From: Actinomycetota bacterium
GTDB taxonomy: Bacteria > Actinomycetota > Actinomycetes > Actinomycetales > Cellulomonadaceae
Reading direction: 5' to 3'
DNA length: 6,598 nucleotides
Assembly (NCBI GenBank): GCA_018898235.1
Contig: JAHIJU010000078.1
Span: 1 to 6,598, forward strand
The notes beneath the pieces are model-generated. The model saw nothing but the letters and a program-made list of their open reading frames with translations, was not told the DNA's origin and made no database searches. Positions 1 through 4,978 of the stretch are shown piece by piece (position 1 is the stretch's first letter; each line of letters opens with the position of its first letter). A program made the translations under genes and the position numbers.

Positions 1-469
1 GCTGGTGGGGATCACCCCGGCGAACATCACCGGCACCGGCCCCATCGGACTCGTCAGCAAGTCGGGCACGCTGACCTACCAGATGATGTTCGAGCTGCGC
101 GACCTCGGCTTCTCGACCGCGATCGGCATCGGCGGCGACCCGATCATCGGCACCACCCACATCGACGCGCTCGCGGCGTTCGAGGCCGACCCCGACACCC
201 TGGTCATCGTGATGATCGGCGAGATCGGCGGCGATGCGGAGGAGCGGGCGGCGGCCTACATCAAGGAGCACGTCACGAAGCCCGTCGTCGGCTACGTCGC
301 GGGCTTCACCGCACCCGAGGGCAAGACGATGGGTCACGCGGGCGCCATCGTGTCCGGCTCGTCCGGCACGGCCCAGGCGAAGAAGGACGCGCTCGAGGCC
401 GCCGGGGTCAAGGTCGGCAAGACGCCGTCGGAGACGGCCGCACTGGCCCGCGCGCTGCTCGCGGTCTGA
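1..469 (+). CDS. sucD: Succinyl-CoA synthetase (ADP-forming) alpha subunit, 3' part
   Basis: The C-terminal 155 residues of the succinate-CoA ligase alpha subunit, which with SucB/SucC-type beta subunit interconverts succinyl-CoA and succinate with substrate-level phosphorylation in the TCA cycle (cytoplasm). The frame is open from base 2; the 5' part (CoA-binding domain, roughly the first 130 residues of a ~290-residue protein) lies outside the window. Visible motifs: GPIGLVSKSGTLTYQ near the fragment start, the GIGGDPIIGTTHID segment, GEIGG with the active-site Glu (fragment residue 74) and GKTMGHAGAIVSG with the phosphorylated His (fragment residue 112, bases 335-337). The 38-residue Glu-to-His spacing equals that of E. 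coli SucD (Glu208, His246). It ends at TGA 467-469 and is followed by a strong terminator. The beta subunit gene is expected just upstream, outside the window. The GTG at base 5 is internal, not a start. Confidence 0.97.
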   Translation, partial: LVGITPANITGTGPIGLVSKSGTLTYQMMFELRDLGFSTAIGIGGDPIIGTTHIDALAAFEADPDTLVIVMIGEIGGDAEERAAAYIKEHVTKPVVGYVAGFTAPEGKTMGHAGAIVSGSSGTAQAKKDALEAAGVKVGKTPSETAALARALLAV

Positions 470-502
470 GGGAGGTGCGGCCGGTCCGGCCGCACCCGCC
501 CG

Positions 503-541
503 CCCGAAGGCCGACCGGCGACTCGCCGGTCGGCCTTCGGG
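503..541 (+). terminator. Perfect 18-bp hairpin terminator after sucD
   Basis: Bases 503-520 pair without a mismatch with 524-541 around a three-base loop (ACT). The stem starts CCCGAAGGCCG and is very GC-rich. It sits 33 bases after the sucD stop and 32 bases before the perM start. No T-run follows, as is usual for hairpin terminators of high-GC actinobacteria. Its near-perfect symmetry means it can work on both strands. It most likely ends the sucCD transcript and isolates perM from it. The rest of 470-573 is intergenic, holding only this stem and the proposed perM promoter. Confidence 0.85.
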
Positions 542-561
542 AGACATCCCACGTCCACGGC

Positions 562-567
562 GACGAT
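562..567 (+). promoter_or_regulatory. Candidate -10 box for a leaderless perM transcript
   Basis: GACGAT ends six bases before the GTG start at 574, matching the minimal A-N3-T core of an actinobacterial -10 element at the distance that would put the transcript start on the start codon. There is no clear -35 and no Shine-Dalgarno sequence before 574. It is the weakest of the four such boxes because its first base is G rather than T. Confidence 0.35.
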
Positions 568-573
568 GACCGG

Positions 574-1947
574 GTGAGCGTCCCGACCCGAACCCCGCCG
601 CGCGTCGTCGAGGCCGAGCGCGCCGTCGGCCGGTCGCCCTTCGAGGACGGGCTGCCGGAGTGGACGGGGGCGGCGCTCGCCTCGGTGCAGGCGGTCGCGC
701 TGTCGGTGCTGGTCGTCGTGCTGCCTGCGGTCGCGGCCTCGCTCACCTCGTCGATCGACCCGACCGACCAGGCCGGGTGGCTCGCCGCGGCGCGCGTGGG
801 GCTGCGCATCTGGCTGTTCGCGCACGGGGTCCCGCTCGTCACGACCGGTGCGACGCTCACCATGGTCCCGCTCGGCCTGACCGCCGTGGCGCTGTACACC
901 CAGTACGCCTCGATCCGACGCACCGGTGTGGCCGGTCGGCCGGGCCTGGTCGCCGGGACGCTCGCCTACGTCGCGCTGGCAGCGCTCGTGGCGACCATCG
1001 CGGGCGATGCCTCACGGCTCCCCGTGGTGCTCGGCGGCGGGTTCGTCGTCGGTGCGCTGGGGACCGGCCTGGGTCTGGCGCGGCGCCCCACGAGCACGTC
1101 GTGGCGCAGGATGAGCGACGGGCTGCATGCACGGGTGCCGTCGTACGTCGCGCTCGGTGCGCGGGCCGGTGCGATGGCGTCCGCGATGCTCGTGCTGGGT
1201 TCCTCGCTCCTGGTCGTCCTCTGGGTGGTGGCCGGACGGGCGACCATCGGCGACGTCGTGCGCGAGCTCCCGCTGGATGCGGTGGGCGGCGTGGTGTTCG
1301 CCCTCGCCCAGCTCGCGTATCTGCCGAACCTGGTGGTGTGGGCGCTGTGCTGGTTGGCCGGGCCGGGGTTCGTCGTCGGGACGGGCACCCTGTTCTCGGC
1401 CTCGGCGGTGGTGGTCGGTCCGATGCCCGCGTTCCCGCTGCTCGGTGCCCTGCCGTCCTCGGCGGCCGGTGGTCACGTCGCGCTCCTGGCGCCGCTCGCG
1501 GTCGTCGCGATCGGCGCGCTTGCCGGCCTGTTCGTGCATCGCCGCTCGCAGGAGACCGCCTGGTGGCACGGGTCTGCCGCGGTGGGCTCCGTCGCCGGGA
1601 TGACGGCGGTGCTGGTCGTGGCCCTCGTGGCTGCCTCGGCGGGGGCCGCAGGTCCCGGCCGGCTCGCCATCGTGGGGGGCGCGTGGTGGGTGGTCGGCCC
1701 GATCGTCGGCGCACTCGTCGGTGGCGGTGCGCTCGTCGTGGTGCTGCCCGCCTCGCCGCTGCTCCGGGCGCAGCTGCGCCTCTGGTGGGCGGCCGTGCCG
1801 ATGCGGCGGACCGGGGCCGACTCGGACGGTCCCGGCACGGCCGGACCCGACGCGGATGCCCGCGGCACGGCCGGTCGGAGCCCGCTGGCTCGGATCCGCG
1901 CGGGCCTGGCCCGCACGGTCCGGCGACGCGGCGACCCGCAGGACTGA
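574..1947 (+). CDS. perM: PerM-like polytopic membrane protein (DUF6350)
   Basis: A 457-residue integral membrane protein of the DUF6350 family. The M. tuberculosis member, PerM (Rv0955), is linked to cell division (FtsB stability) and persistence; the same role here is inferred from family and synteny. About ten hydrophobic segments can be seen, roughly at residues 33-56, 70-85, 93-113, 125-144, 149-168, 193-220, 236-260, 263-283, 300-322, 335-357 and 364-390. The conserved family stretch is LPNLVVWALCWLAGPGF (250-266), followed by GPMPAFPLLGALP (282-294). The tail after residue 395 is Arg-rich and hydrophilic, presumably cytoplasmic, with a small GTAG...GTAG repeat. The GTG at 574 was chosen because farther upstream the frame runs through the sucD terminator; an upstream GTG at 475 is thus unlikely. 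Neighbours sucD and purN match the mycobacterial order. It ends two bases before the stop of the convergent gene. Confidence 0.88.
   Translation: MSVPTRTPPRVVEAERAVGRSPFEDGLPEWTGAALASVQAVALSVLVVVLPAVAASLTSSIDPTDQAGWLAAARVGLRIWLFAHGVPLVTTGATLTMVPLGLTAVALYTQYASIRRTGVAGRPGLVAGTLAYVALAALVATIAGDASRLPVVLGGGFVVGALGTGLGLARRPTSTSWRRMSDGLHARVPSYVALGARAGAMASAMLVLGSSLLVVLWVVAGRATIGDVVRELPLDAVGGVVFALAQLAYLPNLVVWALCWLAGPGFVVGTGTLFSASAVVVGPMPAFPLLGALPSSAAGGHVALLAPLAVVAIGALAGLFVHRRSQETAWWHGSAAVGSVAGMTAVLVVALVAASAGAAGPGRLAIVGGAWWVVGPIVGALVGGGALVVVLPASPLLRAQLRLWWAAVPMRRTGADSDGPGTAGPDADARGTAGRSPLARIRAGLARTVRRRGDPQD
1833..1874 (+). repeat. In-frame 12-bp direct repeat in perM tail
   Basis: CGGCACGGCCGG occurs at 1833-1844 and again at 1863-1874, 30 bases (ten codons) apart. 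It gives two GTAG motifs in the hydrophilic C-terminal tail of the membrane protein. It may reflect a slippage duplication in a poorly constrained tail; no function is evident. Confidence 0.5.
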
Positions 1948-1953
1948 GCTCAG
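1944..1953. other. Palindrome carrying both convergent stop codons
   Basis: CTGAGCTCAG is a perfect 10-bp palindrome. It holds the perM stop (TGA 1945-1947) and, on the other strand, the stop of the small membrane gene (TGA, read 1952 to 1950), leaving two bases between them. Flanking arms GACGCGG (1925-1931) and CCGCGTC (1968-1974), plus GCAGGA (1938-1943) against TTCTGC (1960-1965, one G-U pair), could form an interrupted stem around it. Such a stem could act as a weak bidirectional terminator, but the interior bulges make this uncertain. Confidence 0.45.
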
Positions 1954-2450
1954 CCGCCGTTCTGCAACCGCGTCTGCACGGCGGAGATGTCCGTCTGGTA
2001 CGCCGCGGTGCACGCATGCTGGGCCGCCTGGGTGAGCGCGGACTCGCGGCACTCCTGGTACCGCGTCTGGACCGGCAGCCAGTACAACGACGCCGCCCCG
2101 ACCGCGACGCCGAGCACCGCCGAGACGGTGAGCATCAGCGCGGGTGCGACGATCTGGACGCCGCCGTGCGAACGCAGCGCGACGACCACGGCACGGCCGC
2201 CGACCACGGCCGCGGTCGCCGCGAACCCGATGGCGGACAGGCCCCACGGGGTCGGCAGCATGGTGACCACGAGTCCCGCGAGCAGCAGCAACAGGGTGGT
2301 GCGGACCAGACGAGCCGCCCGCGTCAGGCCCGCCGGGTCGGGGGCCGGCGGGGGCGGGGCCTGGGGCACGGGTGAGCGCTCGCCGGGCGCGGGCCGAACC
2401 GGCGCCGGCCGGGGCCGCGTCGGGTCCGGCGGCGCGTAGGGGTTGCTCAC
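1950..2450 (-). CDS. Small three-helix membrane protein, unknown function
   Basis: A 166-residue protein I cannot assign to a named family. The first 40 residues are rich in Pro, Arg and Ala (starting SNPYAPPDP), a common cytoplasmic tail in actinobacterial membrane proteins. Three hydrophobic segments follow at about residues 47-65, 70-91 and 98-124. The last 40 residues are polar and helical-looking, with cysteines at 134 and 147; by topology this part is probably outside the membrane, where the pair could form a disulfide. The GTG at 2450-2448 was chosen because the Pro-rich tail begins there, the frame upstream lacks protein-like character, and an A-N3-T box lies six bases before it. It is divergent from purN (82-bp gap) and convergent with perM. 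Nothing ties it to purine synthesis except position. Confidence 0.75.
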   Translation of the reverse strand: MSNPYAPPDPTRPRPAPVRPAPGERSPVPQAPPPPAPDPAGLTRAARLVRTTLLLLLAGLVVTMLPTPWGLSAIGFAATAAVVGGRAVVVALRSHGGVQIVAPALMLTVSAVLGVAVGAASLYWLPVQTRYQECRESALTQAAQHACTAAYQTDISAVQTRLQNGG

Positions 2451-2456
2451 CTCGCC

Positions 2457-2462
2457 ATTGTC
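2457..2462 (-). promoter_or_regulatory. Candidate -10 box for the small membrane gene
   Basis: Read on the minus strand this is GACAAT, followed by six bases (GGCGAG) and the GTG start at 2450. It is close to the TA-N3-T consensus and would start transcription at or next to the start codon. GGCGAG directly abutting the GTG is too close to act as a normal ribosome binding site. Just upstream lies the palindrome CACCGGTG (2466-2473), a possible but unsupported operator. Confidence 0.45.
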
Positions 2463-2518
2463 GCCCACCGGTGCCCGTCGACGACGAGGCGTCCGGGCGC
2501 AGCGGCGACCGGGCTGGG

Positions 2519-2524
2519 TAGGGT
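2519..2524 (+). promoter_or_regulatory. Candidate -10 box for a leaderless purN transcript
   Basis: TAGGGT is a good actinobacterial -10 (TA-N3-T). It ends eight bases before the purN GTG at 2533, so transcription should begin at or within a base or two of the start codon. No purine-rich ribosome binding site precedes the GTG. No recognisable -35 is seen about 17 bases upstream, which is common for this class. The whole divergent gap (2451-2532) serves two promoters. Confidence 0.55.
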
Positions 2525-2532
2525 GACCAGCC

Positions 2533-3180
2533 GTGACCACCCCGACACCGCCCACCCGTCGGTCGGGCCGGGTCGTCGTCCTGGCCTCCGGGGCCGGGTC
2601 GACCCTCGCCGCGATGCTGGCGGCCCAGGAGGACCCGACGTACCCGGCGCGGGTGGTTGCCGTGGTGAGCGACCGCGCGACGGCGCCCGCGCTGGACCGT
2701 GCGCGGGCCGCCGGGCTCGCGACCGCGGTCGTCGTCCCGCGCGACTTCCCCGACCGGGCGGCGTGGGACGCCGCGGTGGCGGAGGCGGTCGACGTGTTCT
2801 CGCCCGATCTGGTGGTGCTCGCCGGCTTCATGCGGGTGCTCGGAACTCCGTTCGTGGAGCGGTTCGCCGGTCGTGCGCTCAACACCCATCCCTCGCTGCT
2901 GCCCGCCTTCCCGGGCGCGCACGCGGTGCGGGACGCCCTTGCCTACGGCGTCCGGCTGAGCGGCTGCACCGTGCACCTGGTGGACGCCGGCCTGGACTCC
3001 GGCCCCGTGCTCGCGCAGGCGGCCGTGCCGGTGCGCGACGGCGATGACGAGGACGCGCTGCGTGCCCGCATCCAGCAGGTCGAGCGCGACCTGGTGGTGG
3101 ACGTCGTCGGCCGGGTCGCCGCCGAGGGTGTGACCGTGGACGGGCGTCGGGCCACGTTCGGGCGGCCCGGCCCGCGCTAG
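2533..3180 (+). CDS. purN: Phosphoribosylglycinamide formyltransferase 1
   Basis: GAR transformylase, 215 residues, moves the formyl group of 10-formyl-tetrahydrofolate to glycinamide ribonucleotide, the third step of de novo purine synthesis (cytoplasm). The N-terminal Rossmann-like strand and phosphate loop are VVVLASGAGSTLAAML (14-29). The catalytic triad is Asn117 and His119 in LNTHPSLLP and Asp155 in DAGLDSGP; spacing matches E. coli PurN Asn106, His108, Asp144 exactly, offset by 11. LVVLAGFMRVL (93-103) is also typical. The phosphate loop reads GAGST where E. coli has GNGSN. The GTG at 2533 gives a normal length (E. coli 212) and suits the upstream -10 box. The stop TAG (3178-3180) forms the start of the next promoter's -10 box. 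purH follows after a 145-bp leader, so the two genes need not share one transcript. Confidence 0.96.
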   Translation: MTTPTPPTRRSGRVVVLASGAGSTLAAMLAAQEDPTYPARVVAVVSDRATAPALDRARAAGLATAVVVPRDFPDRAAWDAAVAEAVDVFSPDLVVLAGFMRVLGTPFVERFAGRALNTHPSLLPAFPGAHAVRDALAYGVRLSGCTVHLVDAGLDSGPVLAQAAVPVRDGDDEDALRARIQQVERDLVVDVVGRVAAEGVTVDGRRATFGRPGPR

Positions 3181-3183
3181 CAT
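3178..3183 (+). promoter_or_regulatory. Candidate purH promoter -10 box, overlapping purN stop
   Basis: TAGCAT fits TA-N3-T, and its first three bases are the purN stop codon. A transcript starting 6-7 bases downstream would begin at about 3189-3190, exactly where the riboswitch P1 stem begins. That agreement is the main support; the -35 region (a possible TTCG near 3157) is weak. Read-through from purN could also supply purH. Confidence 0.5.
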
Positions 3184-3188
3184 GGCCC

Positions 3189-3269
3189 CGGCCGCGACTG
3201 GCGCGAGGTGGGACTGACCACCGGGGAGCGGCCGAGCTTCCTTCGTCGGCATCGCCCGCCTGGGTGCCG
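3189..3269 (+). ncRNA. ZTP riboswitch (pfl motif) aptamer in the purH leader
   Basis: This RNA senses ZMP/ZTP (AICAR nucleotide and its triphosphate), which build up when 10-formyl-tetrahydrofolate is short. The known fold can be drawn from the sequence. P1: 3189-3195 (CGGCCGC) with 3228-3234 (GCGGCCG). The conserved J1/2 bases GACUGGCG are at 3196-3203. P2: 3207-3211 (GGUGG) with 3218-3222 (CCACC), loop GACUGA. The conserved GGGGAGCG is at 3223-3230. After a variable linker, P3 pairs 3247-3253 with 3263-3269 (one G-U pair). Its loop holds the conserved CCGCC, here CCGCCUGGGUG (3256-3266), where the usual form ends GCA; the U and G remain paired in P3. The pseudoknot is GGCG (3200-3203) with CGCC (3257-3260). 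purH is a classical target of this class. Confidence 0.93.
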
Positions 3270-3317
3270 CCGGTCCGCGAGCAGCGGGGCGACCCGCCGC
3301 TCACCCCCGACCGGAGG
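3267..3317 (+). promoter_or_regulatory. Riboswitch expression platform masking the purH RBS
   Basis: CCGCCGGUC (3267-3275) can pair with GACCGGAGG (3309-3317), eight pairs with one G-A mismatch, covering the GGAGG of the purH ribosome binding site. Bases 3267-3269 also belong to the 3' arm of P3, so full masking competes with the ligand-bound aptamer. Between the two arms, 3279-3288 and 3293-3302 form a stem (one A-C mismatch) capped by a GCGA tetraloop of the GNRA type, which would bring the arms together. No U-run follows, so control of translation is more likely than termination. An inference from pairing only. Confidence 0.6.
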
Positions 3318-3318
3318 A
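3313..3318 (+). promoter_or_regulatory. purH ribosome binding site
   Basis: GGAGGA, seven bases before the ATG at 3326, is a near-ideal Shine-Dalgarno sequence. It fixes the purH start and is the element that the upstream expression platform can mask. Confidence 0.85.
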
Positions 3319-3325
3319 GTCCGCC

Positions 3326-4963
3326 ATGTCGCACTCATTGCCCGACGTTCCCGCAGTCGCCGACCCGACCGCCCCCGCCACCCGTCGACCGGTGCGCCGG
3401 GCGCTGGTGAGCGTCTACGACAAGACCGGCCTGCCGACCCTGGCCACGGCGCTGCACGCCGCGGGGGTCGAGATCGTCTCGACCGGGTCGACGGCCGCCA
3501 CCATCGCCGCCGCCGGGGTCCCGGTGACCCGGGTCGAGGAGCTCACGGGCTTCCCCGAGTGCCTGGACGGTCGGGTCAAGACCCTGCACCCGCGGGTGCA
3601 CGCCGGCCTGCTGGCCGACACCCGTCGCCCCGAGCACCTGGCTCAGCTGGTGGAGCTCGGGGTCGCGCCGTTCGAGCTCGTGGTGGTCAACCTGTACCCG
3701 TTCGCCGCGACGGTGGCCTCGGGCGCCGGTCCCGACGAGTGCGTCGAGCTCATCGACATCGGCGGTCCGTCGATGGTGCGGGCCGCCGCGAAGAACCACC
3801 CGAGCGTCGCCGTGGTGGTCGACCCGGCCGGGTACGGGGACGTCGTCGCCGCCACCGTCGCCGGCGGCTTCACGCTCGCGCAGCGTCGTGCGCTGGCCGC
3901 TGCGGCCTTCGCGCACACCGCCGCGTACGACGTGGCGGTCGCGACCTGGTTCGCCCGGACCTACGCCCCCGACGAGGTGGCACGCGAGTCCGGCTTCGCG
4001 GCGTTCGCCGGAGCCACGTGGGACCGCGGTCCGGTGCTGCGCTACGGCGAGAACCCGCACCAGCGTGCCGCCCTCTACCTGGACGGCGACGGCCTGGCCG
4101 GACGAGGTCTGGCGGGTGCGCGCCAGCTCGGTGGCAAGGAGATGAGCTTCAACAACTACACCGACGCCGACGCCGCCTGGCGTGCCGCGCACGACCAGGG
4201 CGATGTGCCGACGGTCGCGATCATCAAGCACGCGAACCCGTGCGGGATCGCTGTCGGCGCCGATGTCGCGCAGGCCCACGCCCGGGCCCACGCCTGCGAC
4301 CCCGTGTCGGCCTACGGCGGCGTGATCGCCACCAACCGCACCGTGACCGTGGCGATGGCCGAGCAGATCGCCCCGGTGTTCACCGAGGTCGTCGCCGCGC
4401 CCGGCTTCGAGCCGGCCGCCCTGGCGATCCTGGCCAAGAAGAAGAACCTCCGGCTGCTGCAGGTCGAGCAGGCCGGCGCGGGGCTCGACGAGCGGTTCGT
4501 GAGCGGCGGGCTGCTGGTCCAGGACCGCGATCTTGTCGACGCTGCCGGCGATGAGCCGGCCGCATGGACGCTCGCGGCGGGCGCCCCGGCGGACGAGGCG
4601 ACCCTGGCCGACCTGCGACTCGCCTGGCGCGCCGTCCGGGCCGTGAAGTCGAACGCGATCCTGCTGGTCAAGGACGGTGCCAGCGTGGGTGTGGGGATGG
4701 GCCAGGTGAACCGCGTCGACTCCTGCCGGCTCGCTGTCGAGCGGGCGAACACCCTGGTCGAGGGGGTCGAACGCGCCCGCGGCTCGGTCGCGGCCTCCGA
4801 TGCGTACTTCCCGTTCGCCGACGGCCTGCAGATCCTGCTGGACGCGGGTGTGCGCGCCGTCGTGCACCCGGGCGGCTCGATCCGGGACGACGAGGTGACC
4901 GCCGCCGCAGCAGCGGCGGGCGTGACCCTCTACCTGACGGGCGCCCGGCACTTCGCGCACTGA
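3326..4963 (+). CDS. purH: Bifunctional AICAR formyltransferase / IMP cyclohydrolase
   Basis: Catalyses the last two steps of de novo IMP synthesis: formylation of AICAR with 10-formyl-tetrahydrofolate, then ring closure to IMP (cytoplasm). It has 545 residues, close to the usual ~520-530, with a ~23-residue N-terminal extension. The cyclohydrolase (MGS-like) domain runs from about residue 25 to 150: SVYDKTGL (29-36), STGSTAATI (52-60), KTLHPRVHAGLLA (85-97), NLYPF (122-126). The formyltransferase domain follows: RYGENPHQRA (239-248), KEMSFNNYTDADAAW (271-285), the catalytic Lys301-His302 in IIKHANPCG, DPVSAYGG (325-332), Asn443 in KSNAILL, and SDAYFPFADG (491-500). All key residues are present. 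The ATG at 3326 is set by a strong ribosome binding site. Controlled by a ZTP riboswitch in its leader. Its stop lies 11 bases from that of the convergent oxidoreductase gene. Confidence 0.98.
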   Translation: MSHSLPDVPAVADPTAPATRRPVRRALVSVYDKTGLPTLATALHAAGVEIVSTGSTAATIAAAGVPVTRVEELTGFPECLDGRVKTLHPRVHAGLLADTRRPEHLAQLVELGVAPFELVVVNLYPFAATVASGAGPDECVELIDIGGPSMVRAAAKNHPSVAVVVDPAGYGDVVAATVAGGFTLAQRRALAAAAFAHTAAYDVAVATWFARTYAPDEVARESGFAAFAGATWDRGPVLRYGENPHQRAALYLDGDGLAGRGLAGARQLGGKEMSFNNYTDADAAWRAAHDQGDVPTVAIIKHANPCGIAVGADVAQAHARAHACDPVSAYGGVIATNRTVTVAMAEQIAPVFTEVVAAPGFEPAALAILAKKKNLRLLQVEQAGAGLDERFVSGGLLVQDRDLVDAAGDEPAAWTLAAGAPADEATLADLRLAWRAVRAVKSNAILLVKDGASVGVGMGQVNRVDSCRLAVERANTLVEGVERARGSVAASDAYFPFADGLQILLDAGVRAVVHPGGSIRDDEVTAAAAAAGVTLYLTGARHFAH

Positions 4964-4978
4964 GCGCGGCGGCCTCAG
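4960..4978. terminator. Short inverted repeat between convergent stops
   Basis: CTGAG (4960-4964) and CTCAG (4974-4978) form a 5-bp stem with a nine-base GC-rich loop, containing the TGA stops of purH and of the reverse oxidoreductase gene. It is short for a terminator and may simply reflect two TGA stops facing each other. No better hairpin is seen in this 11-base gap. Confidence 0.25.

Noticed and set aside
475..573. Upstream GTG at 475 as the perM start
   Set aside because: It would translate straight through the sucD terminator and add a Pro/Arg-rich stretch not expected in the family. GTG 574 gives a cleaner N-terminus.
1012..3252. A very long open frame on the minus strand across perM, the small gene and purN
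   Set aside because: It is an antisense shadow typical of very high GC DNA. It has low-complexity Arg/Gly/His/Pro content, no domain motifs, and overlaps three well-supported genes.
3270..3325. An intrinsic transcription terminator as the riboswitch output
   Set aside because: The hairpin at 3279-3302 has no following T-run and lies close to the ribosome binding site, which can pair with 3267-3275. Translational control fits better, though factor-dependent termination cannot be excluded.
3335..4960. A 541-codon open frame antisense to purH
   Set aside because: It mirrors purH codon positions almost exactly and shows no motif of its own. Codon bias at third positions of purH explains it.
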